Notes under the pieces: generated by a model
What the model saw: only the letters and a program-made list of their open reading frames with translations
What the model was told of the DNA's origin: nothing
The model's database searches: none
Position numbers and translations under genes: made by a program
DNA from: Deinococcus aetherius
Lineage (GTDB): Bacteria > Deinococcota > Deinococci > Deinococcales > Deinococcaceae
Direction of reading: 5' to 3'
DNA length: 64,000 nt
Assembly: GCF_025997855.1 (NCBI RefSeq)
Contig: NZ_AP026560.1
Coordinates: 421,501 to 485,500 of the forward strand
Part shown: piece by piece, positions 47,699 to 55,972 of the stretch
Layout: every line of letters starts with the position of its first letter
How positions within the stretch are numbered: position 1 is the stretch's first letter

Positions 47699-48901
47699 AT
47701 GTCCCCGTCCCTCTCCGCCGCCGAGGCGACCGAACGCCTGGGCGTGAGCCGCGCGACCCTATACGCCTACGTCAGCCGTGGCCTGATCCGTTCGGAGCCC
47801 GCCGGAGGCAAGACCCGTGAGCGCCGCTACCGGGCGGAGGACGTGGACGCGCTGGTGCGGCGCAAAGAAGAGCGCCGCGACCCCGGGAAGACGGCACAGG
47901 GGGCGCTGAACTGGGGGGCCCCCGTCCTGGAGTCCGAACTCACCCTGATCTCCGGGGGGCGGCTGTATTACCGGGGGCACGACGCGGTGCGCCTGGCAGA
48001 GGACCGAACGCTGGAGGAGGTCGCGGGCCTGCTCTGGACCGGAGAGTTGCGGGCCGTCACCCTGCCCCTGCGCGCCCAGTTCGCCCACCTGCCCCTGGTC
48101 CCGGAGGCGGGCCTGCTGGAGTCGTTCGCCCACGCGCTGACCCACGCCGGGGCGCGCGACCTCCACGCCAGCGACGCCCGGCCCGAAGCGCTGCCCGGCA
48201 ACGCGGCGCGGGTGCTGTCCCTGCTCTTCGCGGTCACGGAGCGCGCCTGCGGAATTCCGGCCGCGCCGGACCTCGCCCTGCACGAACGCCTCGCCCGTGC
48301 CTGGGGGGTCGGGAACGGCCACGCCGACCTGCTGCGGCGCGCCCTGATCCTGACGGCCGACCACGAACTCAACCTCTCCAGCTTCACGGCCCGCTGTGTG
48401 GCGTCGAGCGGCGCGAGCCTCCACCACGCGGCGCTGGGGGCCCTGTGCGCTCTGCAAGGGGTCCGGCACGGGCTGAGTGTCGAGGTGTGCTCCGAACTGC
48501 TGGACCTCGCCGGGCGGCAGGGGGCGCGGCGTGCGCTCTCCGGCGTGATGCGCCGCTTCCACCGTCCGCCGGGGTTCGGGCACCTGCTCTACCCGGGGGG
48601 CGATCCTCGCGGCCGGGCCCTGCTCGACCACCTGGCCCTGACCGCTCCCGATCTGCCCGCCCTCCACGTCGCGCAGACCCTGTGCGAGGAGGTGCGGCGC
48701 GAACTGGGAGAACGCCCCAATGTCGACCTCGCCCTGGCGTTGGTGGTTCAGGTGCTGGGGGGCCCGGCGGAGCGGGGAGTGGCCCTGTTCGCGCTGGGCC
48801 GCACGGTGGGCTGGCTCGCGCACGGCATCGAGTCGGCGGCCCAGGGCCGCTTGATTCGTCCCAGGGCGAAGTACGTCGGGGCACTCCCGGGGCCGACCTG
48901 A
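47699..48901 (+). CDS. citrate synthase-family enzyme with N-terminal MerR/excisionase-like DNA-binding domain
   Basis: 400 residues. Residues 1-60 are a winged helix-turn-helix (SAAEATERLGVSRATLYAYVSRGLIRSE, then ERRYRAEDVDALVRR). The citrate synthase fold follows from about 75. Catalytic residues appear intact: His in ALQGVRHG near 260, His in PPGFGHLLYPGGDPRG near 298, and Asp in RPNVDLALALVVQ near 342. It could therefore both bind DNA and condense an acyl-CoA with a keto acid (citrate or methylcitrate type). ATG at 47699 has a leaderless-type TAAGAT 6 nt upstream. Divergent from the DRE-TIM synthase; autoregulation through the intervening dyad is likely but inferred. Confidence 0.88.
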   Translation: MSPSLSAAEATERLGVSRATLYAYVSRGLIRSEPAGGKTRERRYRAEDVDALVRRKEERRDPGKTAQGALNWGAPVLESELTLISGGRLYYRGHDAVRLAEDRTLEEVAGLLWTGELRAVTLPLRAQFAHLPLVPEAGLLESFAHALTHAGARDLHASDARPEALPGNAARVLSLLFAVTERACGIPAAPDLALHERLARAWGVGNGHADLLRRALILTADHELNLSSFTARCVASSGASLHHAALGALCALQGVRHGLSVEVCSELLDLAGRQGARRALSGVMRRFHRPPGFGHLLYPGGDPRGRALLDHLALTAPDLPALHVAQTLCEEVRRELGERPNVDLALALVVQVLGGPAERGVALFALGRTVGWLAHGIESAAQGRLIRPRAKYVGALPGPT

Positions 48902-49067
48902 GGGGTCCCCTCGCGGTGGAGCAGGACGTTCTGGATTTTGAAAGACTGCCCCGCCTCGTGGTCCGGCTTCTGGAGTTGGAGGCTTCTCTCTCAACCGGGT
49001 TCAGGATGTCCACGACAGCGATAATCAGAGCAGATGTGCTGGTGATCCGGCGTTCTCGCTCCGTTGA

Positions 49068-49137
49068 CCCTCTCCCCCCGTGGGACTTGCAAAGCTGCGA
49101 AGCAGAGAGGGCGTTGCGAAGCAACGGGGGAGGGGGC
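49068..49137. repeat. multi-hairpin intergenic element
   Basis: Two short perfect hairpins, CTGC-GAA-GCAG (49095-49105) and GTTGC-GAA-GCAAC (49113-49125), lie between imperfect inverted C/G-rich ends (CCCTCTCCCCCCGT and ACGGGGGAGGGGG). This has the look of a dispersed repeat. It occupies the 356-bp gap between the HTH-citrate synthase and the TetR gene, in which no gene is evident. Confidence 0.45.
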
Positions 49138-49257
49138 GTGTGACCAGCCCGGCCGCTCCCCCAGGGTCAAGGAACGCCCCGTCCTCCGTGGAGAGACAAG
49201 CCGACCGAGGACGCACCCTGCTTGACGCCTCCCTACGTGGAGGAAGACACTTCCAGC

Positions 49258-49830
49258 ATGTCCGGGAAGCCAGACACGCGAACCCGGATTCTGGATGTGG
49301 CGCAGGGGCTCGTTCAGGAGCGCGGGGACCACGCCGTCAGGTACAAGGATATCGGCGAGTGGCTGGGGCTGTGCAATGCCAGCATCCACCACCACTTTCC
49401 AGGCAAGACCGGCCTCGGGGCCTCCCTCGTCCGGCGGTACCGGGAGCGCCGGGAGCGCCTGCTGGAGAGCCTCGCCGCCCACCCTTCCGCCCGGCGCCTC
49501 GACCGCTACGTCGCGGCCTCCCGCGAGGTCGTCCACGAGGACGGACGTATCCGCCTGTGTACCGTCCTGGCCGCCGAGGACCGCAGCCTTCCCGAGGCTA
49601 TTCGCGGCGAGGTGAGCATATTTTCCGACCTCAACGAGGACTGGCTCTCCCGCGTGCTTGAGGAGGGGCGCGGGCAAGGGGAGCTGCACTTTCCCGGCGA
49701 CCCCCGCGAGACCGGCTCCACCTTCCTCGCCACCCTGGAGGGCGCCATGCTGCTCGCCCGCTCGTCGCGTGACCCCGGCCGCTTCGAGCACATCTGCCGC
49801 CGCAGCGTGGCCGCCCTGCGCGCCGCCTGA
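49258..49830 (+). CDS. TetR-family transcriptional regulator
   Basis: 190 residues. The helix-turn-helix covers residues 6-50 (TRTRILDVAQGLVQERG, then KDIGEWLGLCNASIHHHFPGKTGLGASLVRRY), the TetR signature. The C-terminal ligand domain (about 70-190) includes LCTVLAAEDRSLPEAIRGEV and FLATLEGAMLLARSSRDPGRF, typical of YcdC/AcuR-type members. ATG at 49258 is the first residue before the domain; an in-frame TTG at 49222 is possible. It lies 21 bp upstream of the ICL/PEPM-family gene, which it may share a transcript with and regulate. Confidence 0.88.
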   Translation: MSGKPDTRTRILDVAQGLVQERGDHAVRYKDIGEWLGLCNASIHHHFPGKTGLGASLVRRYRERRERLLESLAAHPSARRLDRYVAASREVVHEDGRIRLCTVLAAEDRSLPEAIRGEVSIFSDLNEDWLSRVLEEGRGQGELHFPGDPRETGSTFLATLEGAMLLARSSRDPGRFEHICRRSVAALRAA

Positions 49831-49851
49831 CCCCCCGCCAAGGAGCCCGAC

Positions 49852-50646
49852 ATGACGCAGACCCCCCCCACCGACCTCGCCCGCAGGGCCCGCACCCTGC
49901 TCGACCTGCACACGGCCCCGGACATCCTCACGCTCGCCAACGTGTGGGACGTGGTGTCCGCCCAGGTCGTCGCGGCGACGGGCGCGCGGGCCCTCGCCAC
50001 GGCCAGCCACTCCATCGCCTCCACCTTCGGCTACCCGGACGGGGAGAACATCCCGCTGGAATTGCACCTCGACATGGTGCGCCGCATCGTGCAGGCGGTG
50101 GACCTGCCCGTCTCCATGGATTTTGAGGCGGGTTACGGCAACCCCGGCGAGACGACACGGCGCGCCATCGAGATCGGCGTGGTCGGCGGCAACCTCGAAG
50201 ACCAGATGAGGCCGCTGGACGAGGCGGTCACGGCGGTGGAGGCGGTCATGGCCGCCGGGCGCGAGGCGGGCATCGAGTTCGTCCTCAACGCCCGCACGGA
50301 CGCTCTCGTGCGCGCGGACCCGGAGGCGCCACGCTCGCGGGTGATCGACGAGGCGATCCGCCGGGGGCGGGCCTTCCTCGACGCCGGGGCGCCGGTGGTC
50401 TTCGTGCCCCGGCTCGTCGCCCGCGACGAGATTCAGGCGGTCGTGGAGGCGCTGGGGCCGCGCAAGCTCACGGTGATCAGCGTGCCCGGCGCGAGCCTGC
50501 CCGCCCGGGAATTGCAGGACCTCGGGGTCGCGCGCGTCTCCACGGGTCCCTTCACCCAGCGTGTGGCCCTCACCGCCCTTCAGGACGCCGCCGCCGCCCT
50601 CCTCGCGGGGGGAACGCTGCCCGAGGGCACCCGGCCCCTCAACTGA
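49852..50646 (+). CDS. isocitrate lyase/PEP mutase-superfamily enzyme
   Basis: 264 residues, TIM barrel. VDLPVSMDFEAGYGN near 85 carries the metal-binding DxE-type block, VVGGNLEDQM near 117 and FVLNARTDALVRAD near 143 are further family blocks (NARTD). The KKCGH loop of true isocitrate and methylisocitrate lyases is absent, so it belongs to the broad oxaloacetate-decarboxylase/PEP-mutase-like group and its reaction cannot be named. AAGGAG lies 7 nt before the ATG. It follows the TetR gene and lies close to the HTH-citrate synthase, so an acyl-CoA or organic acid pathway is a reasonable guess. Confidence 0.85.
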   Translation: MTQTPPTDLARRARTLLDLHTAPDILTLANVWDVVSAQVVAATGARALATASHSIASTFGYPDGENIPLELHLDMVRRIVQAVDLPVSMDFEAGYGNPGETTRRAIEIGVVGGNLEDQMRPLDEAVTAVEAVMAAGREAGIEFVLNARTDALVRADPEAPRSRVIDEAIRRGRAFLDAGAPVVFVPRLVARDEIQAVVEALGPRKLTVISVPGASLPARELQDLGVARVSTGPFTQRVALTALQDAAAALLAGGTLPEGTRPLN

Positions 50647-50891
50647 CCGGTCGGCGCCCCGCAAAGGCCCGCACGGCCCGTGCCCCGGGAGGCGTCCCCG
50701 GGGACGCCCGGCCAGACGTTGCTCGGGGGTCTCCGAACAGCTTCCCGTCCCCCTCCACCAGGGCACGCACCGCTTGTCCACAGGCAGGTCAACAAAGAGA
50801 ACTTCCCTCTGGGAAGGGGTCTTCCTGGCGCGCCCGGAGATGTGAACTCCTGGTCCTCTGCTCCTCAGGACCGCACGACCAGGGAGAGGCC

Positions 50892-51194
50892 CTACACCTC
50901 GTCGTTCACCCGCACATACGGCAGGTTCCTTGCGGTTTTCGGGACGCTGGGAGAGGTCGAGGCAGAGCCGCAGGCGTGGGTGGTGGCGGCGCGCTTTCGG
51001 AAGCGGCGTGTCCCACCGGGCACCTTCGAGGAGCCGCCCGCACCGGTCGCTGCCCCAGTCGTCCTGGTCCCGAGGTCGAGGAACAGGCCGAGAGCGGCTT
51101 CAAGGCTGCGCTGTCGGTACAGCGTGCCGGGGACGGCGGGAAACGGGTCTGCCAGAAGGGAGGCGCGCTCCCCGCGCAGCTTGAGGTTCGACAT
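50892..51194 (-). CDS. doubtful 100-residue reading frame in a 620-bp gap
   Basis: The gap 50647-51269 otherwise holds nothing recognisable. This frame starts [20 protein letters not shown] with AGGAAGAGG just before the ATG, and its first 45 residues have protein-like composition. The C-terminal half is Ala/Thr/Arg-rich and unconvincing. No family is recognised. It may be a real small gene, a decayed gene or chance. Confidence 0.3.
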   Translation of the reverse strand: MSNLKLRGERASLLADPFPAVPGTLYRQRSLEAALGLFLDLGTRTTGAATGAGGSSKVPGGTRRFRKRAATTHACGSASTSPSVPKTARNLPYVRVNDEV

Positions 51195-51269
51195 CCCCTC
51201 TTCCTGGCGTCTGGAAGCGCGGTTCCGCTCCTTATTCGGGTGCGGCTCCTGAGATCATCCCCTCCGCCC

Positions 51270-51758
51270 TCACGGTTCGCGCGCTTCCTGGGCGCCCATC
51301 GCCTCCCCGATTCCCGCCGGGAGTTCCCCCGACACCCTTTCCAGCGTCCGGGCGGCGGCGGCACGGGCCATCTTCTCGAAGGCGGCGCCGCCCCAGCCCT
51401 CCGCCTGCGGGGTGTGGAGGTGCGCGCGGAAGTGAAACTGGAAGGCGACCACGCCCGCGCCGTCCACGCTGGCCTGCCCGGCGACCTCGACCCACGCCCG
51501 CTCCCCGCCGAGGGGCTGCGGCACGAGGGCCGCGCCGTCGGGGGTAACGCTCAGGAGGCTGCGAAAGGGCAGGTCCACCTCCCCGAGGACGGGCACGGGG
51601 ACGACGAGTTCGCCCGTGACCCACTGCGCGCTTCCCACCAGGCCGCGCAGGAAGCGCACCTTTGACAGGGCCACCCCCGCGTCGCGCACGAAGGCGAGGG
51701 CCGCCTCCCGCCCCCCCGGGTGGGGGAGGGTGAACCGTTGCTCGGCCTCGATCAGCAC
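51270..51758 (-). CDS. Deinococcus-type conserved protein (DUF3809-like)
   Basis: 162 residues, alpha/beta-grasp-like pattern (EAEQRFTLPHPGGREAALAFVRD, VRFLRGLVGSAQWVTGELVVPVPVLGEVDLPFRS, then HFRAHLHTP). The content resembles DUF3809, a family I associate with Deinococcus, but I cannot check this. GTG at 51758 lies 7 nt after the stop of the DUF3248-like gene (51766), so they form an operon. A coenzyme-A-thioesterase or START-like lipid-binding shape is imaginable, but no active residues are seen. Confidence 0.65.
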   Translation of the reverse strand: MLIEAEQRFTLPHPGGREAALAFVRDAGVALSKVRFLRGLVGSAQWVTGELVVPVPVLGEVDLPFRSLLSVTPDGAALVPQPLGGERAWVEVAGQASVDGAGVVAFQFHFRAHLHTPQAEGWGGAAFEKMARAAAARTLERVSGELPAGIGEAMGAQEAREP

Positions 51759-51765
51759 CGGCGGA

Positions 51766-52035
<270 letters not shown>

Positions 52036-52088
52036 GGGCGCATTGTACGTGCGGCCCCGCGTCCCACAAACGCGGTACAACGGGGGAC
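52036..52088. promoter_or_regulatory. back-to-back leaderless promoters in a 53-bp divergent gap
   Basis: On the minus strand TACAAT ends 6 nt before ATG 52035. On the plus strand TACAAC ends 7 nt before ATG 52089. The whole control information for two divergent genes is packed in 53 bp, so the upstream promoter parts must overlap. Confidence 0.55.
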
Positions 52089-52352
52089 ATGACCCCCGCC
52101 ACTCCCCCCTCCTGGCGCGAGATCGAAACCCGCGTCGGCCTCGACGCCCTCCCGGCCTTCCACCGCACCTTCCTCGCCTGGCGCGGGGTGGAGGGCACCG
52201 CCGAGATGCCCCTGCGCCGGGTCGGCCAGCGTGTCGAGGCCGAACTCAACCGCATGGTGCGGGAAGGGCAGGCGCAGAAGCAGGGAGACGACTGGACGCT
52301 CGTCCCGGGTACCCTCGACGGCTTCGAGGCGGCGCGGCCCTATCTGGACTGA
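52089..52352 (+). CDS. small hypothetical protein, winged-helix-like
   Basis: 87 residues (WREIETRVGLDALPAFHRTFLAWRG, then PLRRVGQRVEAELNRMVREGQAQKQGDDWTLVPG). The second half, helix-helix-turn followed by a short beta hairpin, is reminiscent of a small winged-helix fold. Leaderless-type TACAAC 7 nt before the ATG. The 3' end overlaps the convergent cobB gene by 13 nt. No family is recognised. Confidence 0.6.
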   Translation: MTPATPPSWREIETRVGLDALPAFHRTFLAWRGVEGTAEMPLRRVGQRVEAELNRMVREGQAQKQGDDWTLVPGTLDGFEAARPYLD

Positions 52353-53092
52353 CCGGCTTCTAGCAGCGCCGCCAGCCCCCATGAGGCCACGTCCCGCACG
52401 CTGTAACTCAGGGAGGAGGTGAGTTCGGTCGCCTCGGGGTTCACCTCGATCACCACCGCGCCCGCGCCCCGCGCCTCCAACGCCAGACCCGCCGCCGGGT
52501 ACACCACGCCGCTCGTGCCCACGATCAGGGCGACCTCGGCCTCCCGGAAGGCGTTGGTGGCCGCCTCCAGCGCGTCCTCGGGCAGGTACTCGCCGAACCA
52601 CACGATGTTGGGCCGCATCCGCGAGCGGCAGACGGGGCAGCTCGGCGGCGGGGTGAAGTCCTCGGGGGCGGGCAGGGGCGCCACCGTGCCGCACACCTCG
52701 CAGCGGGCGGTGGTGAGGTTGCCGTGGAGTTCGACGAGCCGCCCACCGCCCGACCCGCTTCCCGCCCGGGCGTGCAGGCCGTCCACGTTCTGCGTCGCCA
52801 GGAAGAAGCCCCCGCCCTTCTGCCTCTCCAAGTCGGCCAGCAGGAGGTGCGCCGGGTTGGGCCGGGCGCGCGTCACGTCGGCGTAGCGGCCCGCGTACCA
52901 CTGCCACACCGTCTCCGGGTCGCGGCGGTAGGCCCCCGGGCTGGCGAGGTCTTCCGGGCGGAAGCGCGCCCAGTGACCCGTCTGCGCGTCGCGGAAGGTG
53001 GGGATTCCGCTCTCGGCGCTCACGCCCGCGCCGGTCAGCACGGCCACCCGGCGGGCGGAGCGGAGGGCGGCGCGGGCCTCGGCGAGATTCAT
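52340..53092 (-). CDS. cobB: NAD-dependent protein deacylase, sirtuin
   Basis: Removes acyl groups from lysines using NAD+. 250 residues. NAD motifs: LTGAGVSAESGIPTFRD near 18 (GAGxSxxSGIPxFR), TQNVDGLHARAG near 98 (TQNxDxLH), catalytic His in LVELHGNL near 117. The zinc tetrad is CEVCG near 128 and CPVCRSRMRPNIVWFGE near 150. LIVGTSGVVYPAAGL and IEVNPEATELTS complete the Rossmann part. ATG at 53092 lies 7 nt after TACCCT (leaderless). In bacteria cobB commonly reverses acetyl-CoA synthetase acetylation; no such gene is adjacent. Confidence 0.95.
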   Translation of the reverse strand: MNLAEARAALRSARRVAVLTGAGVSAESGIPTFRDAQTGHWARFRPEDLASPGAYRRDPETVWQWYAGRYADVTRARPNPAHLLLADLERQKGGGFFLATQNVDGLHARAGSGSGGGRLVELHGNLTTARCEVCGTVAPLPAPEDFTPPPSCPVCRSRMRPNIVWFGEYLPEDALEAATNAFREAEVALIVGTSGVVYPAAGLALEARGAGAVVIEVNPEATELTSSLSYSVRDVASWGLAALLEAGQSR

Positions 53093-53190
53093 AAGGGAAA
53101 GGGTAACGTGTGGTCTCGTCGGAAAAACAGCGTCCTCCCAGGAGGTAAGGCTGGAGAAAGATTGCTGTCTTTCTGTTCTACACTATTCCT

Positions 53191-53469
53191 GTGCAAACGA
53201 CCCTCCGGCTGAATGACGATCTGCACCGCCGCGCCAAGATGGAGGCTGCCAGGCGGGGAATTACCCTCACGCAGCTTGTAGAGGAGGGGCTGCGGGCACA
53301 GCTTGAGGCGGGCGCGGCGGCGTCCCGCCCACCCGTCGTTCTGCCCACTTTCGATTCGGGTCTCTCCTTCAACTTCACGCCGGAGGAGATCAAGGCGATG
53401 ATGAACGACGACAGCGAACAGCTCGCCAGGCTCGGTTTGACTCCCGAAGCGGCGAACCCCAGGAAATGA
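53191..53469 (+). CDS. vapB: ribbon-helix-helix antitoxin of a VapBC-type pair
   Basis: 92 residues. The N-terminal ribbon-helix-helix (TLRLNDDLHRRAKMEAARRGITLTQLVEEGLRAQLEA) binds DNA as a dimer. The C-terminal half (FNFTPEEIKAMMNDDSEQLARLGL) is the likely toxin-wrapping tail. GTG at 53191 lies 6 nt after TACACT (leaderless). The stop overlaps the toxin start as ATGA, giving the coupling expected for a toxin-antitoxin pair. Confidence 0.82.
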   Translation: MQTTLRLNDDLHRRAKMEAARRGITLTQLVEEGLRAQLEAGAAASRPPVVLPTFDSGLSFNFTPEEIKAMMNDDSEQLARLGLTPEAANPRK

Positions 53470-53894
53470 GCTATTTGCTCGACGCCAACCTGCTGCTCAA
53501 CGCCTTTCGACAGGACACCCCGGCCCACGTGGCGAGTTACGGGTGGCTTACGCGCACCCTTCAGGAGGGCGAGCCCGTATGGACGACCAGCGTCAACGAG
53601 CTTGCCCTCCTGCGGATCGCCACCCTCCCCGCCCTGGGCCCCCTGGCGGCCTCACCGGAGCGTGTCTTCGAGTTCCTCGCCGCCCTGCACGCCCAGCCCA
53701 ACTACCGCCACCTCGAACTGGGCAAGGCGGGCCTGAACCGCTGGCGTGAACTCACACTCAGCCTGAATCTGCGTGGCAACGACCTGAACGACGCCTACCT
53801 CGCCGCGCTGGCCCTGGAGCACCGGCTGACGCTGGTCACGGCGGACGCGGGCTTCGCTCGCTTCCCGGGGCTGCGGGTTCTGACACCGACCTGA
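53466..53894 (+). CDS. vapC: PIN-domain toxin (VapC-like ribonuclease)
   Basis: 142 residues. PIN acidic residues: Asp6 in YLLDANLLLNAF, Glu near 41 in TSVNELALLRIA, Asp near 102-106 in GNDLNDAYLAALALEHRLTLVTADAGFARF, with the final TADAGF Asp. The fold and the ATGA overlap with the RHH gene identify a VapBC pair. VapC toxins cleave tRNAs or rRNA; the target here is unknown. The motif order is intact, so it is probably active. The TA pair stands alone between cobB and an unrelated lipoprotein gene. Confidence 0.88.
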   Translation: MSYLLDANLLLNAFRQDTPAHVASYGWLTRTLQEGEPVWTTSVNELALLRIATLPALGPLAASPERVFEFLAALHAQPNYRHLELGKAGLNRWRELTLSLNLRGNDLNDAYLAALALEHRLTLVTADAGFARFPGLRVLTPT

Positions 53895-54030
53895 AGGAGC
53901 CGGAGCTGTACCTCGGCGAGGGGAGGCACCGGCCCAAGAGGTTTTGCTGCCTCCCTCACGCTTGCCTGCTCGGCCGTCGTCCAGTCGCTTCGACCCTGGG
54001 AAACACGCCCTCCAGGAAGCGCCGGGACCC

Positions 54031-54933
54031 CTACGGCAGGCCGAGTTCCTGCACCTTGCCCCCCAGCCAGCTCATGGCTTCGCTGCCGGGCAGTTGAATC
54101 TCGTTGTGCCCCTCGTCGTAGGAGAGGAAGGTGCTGATACCCGCCCGGCTCCCGTCCGGGCGCACGTTGTTCACCGTGTCGAACAACAGGTTGGTGCTGC
54201 CGTCGGTGCTCGCGGGCTGGTCCACCGCGCGCTGGCTCTGGATTTCGAGGTTGTAGCGCACGTTCCTGAGGGCCACGTCCTTGTGGTCGTAGCGGGTCAG
54301 CCCGCCCGCGTCCACCTGGGCGCAGGATTTGGAGATGTCCTCGGGCCAGGGGTTGCCGCCGCGCTCGGCGTAGTACGCCTGGATGAAGGGCCGGTGGTCG
54401 TCCTCCCAGGCGAGGCAGATGCCGTCGAGGTCGATCAGGTAGTCGAAGGTGACGCCCTGGTACACCCGCGCGAGGTTGTGGGTCCAGTTGGTGCCGTGCG
54501 AGTGCCCCACGAGCACCAGGCGGGTGGGATTCTTGCGGCCCTGCACCCAGTTCGCCAGGACGGAGCGTAGCTGCGCCTCCATGTCGAGGAAGCCCGCCTC
54601 CTGCTTGCCCGACAGGTTGGAGAAGTGGGTGCGCAGGTGCGCCGAGTAGGCGTAGGTTTTGACGCTCCTGCCCAGCCCCGCGAACATCTTGCCGAGGGCG
54701 GCGACGGTGCCCTGCGGCTCCAGGTAGTTCCAATTGTCGTTCGGCGCGTCGTCGCACGTCGCCCCGCAACGGCCGGACACCACGAAGATGGCGACGTCGG
54801 GGCTCCCCTGGGGACGGGGCGTCAGGGCGGCCTGCGCGGACACGGCAGGACCGGCGGCCTGGGGCGTGGGGACGGTGCCACAGGCACTCAGGGCACACAG
54901 CGTGAGGGCGGAAACGAGCAGGGCTTTGGGCAT
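54031..54933 (-). CDS. lipoprotein with alpha/beta-hydrolase-like core
   Basis: 300 residues. Signal peptide MPKALLVSALTLCALSACGT with a lipobox (LSAC), so lipid-anchored. The core carries VAIFVVSGRCGATCDDAP near 48 and LVLVGHSHGTNWTHNLARVYQG near 140, where GHSHG is a nucleophile-elbow-like GxSxG. DGICLAWEDDHRPF near 172 and YDEGHNEIQLPG near 275 could give an acidic residue and a His. The activity, perhaps esterase or lipase, is inference. AGGAGG lies 7 nt before the ATG at 54933. Confidence 0.75.
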   Translation of the reverse strand: MPKALLVSALTLCALSACGTVPTPQAAGPAVSAQAALTPRPQGSPDVAIFVVSGRCGATCDDAPNDNWNYLEPQGTVAALGKMFAGLGRSVKTYAYSAHLRTHFSNLSGKQEAGFLDMEAQLRSVLANWVQGRKNPTRLVLVGHSHGTNWTHNLARVYQGVTFDYLIDLDGICLAWEDDHRPFIQAYYAERGGNPWPEDISKSCAQVDAGGLTRYDHKDVALRNVRYNLEIQSQRAVDQPASTDGSTNLLFDTVNNVRPDGSRAGISTFLSYDEGHNEIQLPGSEAMSWLGGKVQELGLP

Positions 54934-55090
54934 GGGCGGACCTCCTGGCAGGTGGCGTGGCGTGAAAGTGGCTTGCCCACACCGTACGCGCCGCCCCTCA
55001 AAAAACGCGCAAATCGGGGAGACCGCCGGGCAGCACCTGCCGCTCGCCCCCAACCGCGTGTCACCCCGGCGTGTCGTTCGGGGCTGCACG

Positions 55091-55609
55091 TCAGCCCGGG
55101 AACTCCAGGTACTCCGGCGGCACCACCTCCACCAGCCACACCCCGTTCTCGGAGAGGTAGAAGACGTGTCCAGCCGCGTGCATGTCTCCGGCCCGCGTGG
55201 TGAGCACGACCGGCTTTCCGCGCCGCGCCCCCACCCGCCGCGCCGTCTCCGGGTCGGGCGAGAGGTGGACGTGGTGGCGGGACATCCGCCGCAATCCCTC
55301 GCGGCGGATGGCGGGCAGGGCCCCCGGGTGGGTGCCGTGGTACAGGAGGGCGGGCGGAACGGCGGGGGAGAGGTCCAGGTCCACCGGGACGCTGTGACCC
55401 TGGTTCGCCCGGATGCGCCCCCCCTCCAGGGTGAAGCGCCGCTTGTTGTTCGTCGCCACCACCCGCTCCAGTTGCTCGCGGGGGACGCGCAGGTGACGCA
55501 GCACGGCCTGAACGGGAGCCCAGCCGCCGGGTTCGAGCGTGACGCCCAGGTCCCCGGGTGCGTGCCGCAACAGGTAGGAGAGGCGGCGGGAGACTTGCTC
55601 GTCGTTCAT
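55091..55609 (-). CDS. kptA: RNA 2'-phosphotransferase (Tpt1/KptA)
   Basis: 172 residues. Transfers an RNA 2'-phosphate to NAD+. All family blocks are present: SRRLSYLLRHAPGDLGVTL at 7 (Arg and His), WAPVQAVLRHL, VVATNNKRRFTLEGGRIRANQGHSVPVDL near 55 (RANQGHS), LYHGTHPGALPAIRREGL near 92, and RHHVHLSPDPETARRVGARRG near 112. Bacterial KptA has no known tRNA-splicing partner; RNA repair or RNA/DNA capping has been proposed. The ATG at 55609 lies 6 nt after GACAAT, a near-consensus leaderless -10. Confidence 0.93.
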   Translation of the reverse strand: MNDEQVSRRLSYLLRHAPGDLGVTLEPGGWAPVQAVLRHLRVPREQLERVVATNNKRRFTLEGGRIRANQGHSVPVDLDLSPAVPPALLYHGTHPGALPAIRREGLRRMSRHHVHLSPDPETARRVGARRGKPVVLTTRAGDMHAAGHVFYLSENGVWLVEVVPPEYLEFPG

Positions 55610-55738
55610 GCGGCCATTGTCGGTCGGCGTGACCTCCCCGACATGGGTGCGGTGGCCTGGCGCGTCTGCGCGGGAGAAGGAACCCCTTGACCCTGCCCCT
55701 GGGGCAGCCCCTGGACTGGCCGTACCTCCGGAGGCTGC

Positions 55739-55972
55739 ATGACGGACACGAAAACGCACTTTCTCACCACCGGCGCGTTCTCGCGCGCCTCACACCTCAG
55801 CCGGGGGGCGCTGCGGCTGGACGACGAACTCGGGTAGAGGGTCGAGGAGGCCAGCGGCTACCGCCATTACACCCCCGAGCAGGTGGAGACGGCCCGCCTC
55901 ATCGCCCCGCTGCGCGTGATCGAGATGCCCCTGGCCGACAGCCTGAGTGAAACCCCTACCCTGGGGACATGA
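55739..55972 (+). pseudogene. MerR-family regulator remnant with in-frame stop
   Basis: From the ATG at 55739 (GGAGG upstream) the frame reads FLTTGAFSRASHLSRGALRL, a MerR helix-turn-helix, then DDELG and a TAG at 55835-55837. Reading through it continues RVEEASGYRHYTPEQVETARLIAPLRVIEMPLA, the MerR wing and second helix, and stops at 55970-55972. Relatives have DELGLLRPAEVDE at the point of the stop, so a few residues are also lost. The whole effector domain is missing. The end overlaps the next gene's start. Non-functional. Confidence 0.8.
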
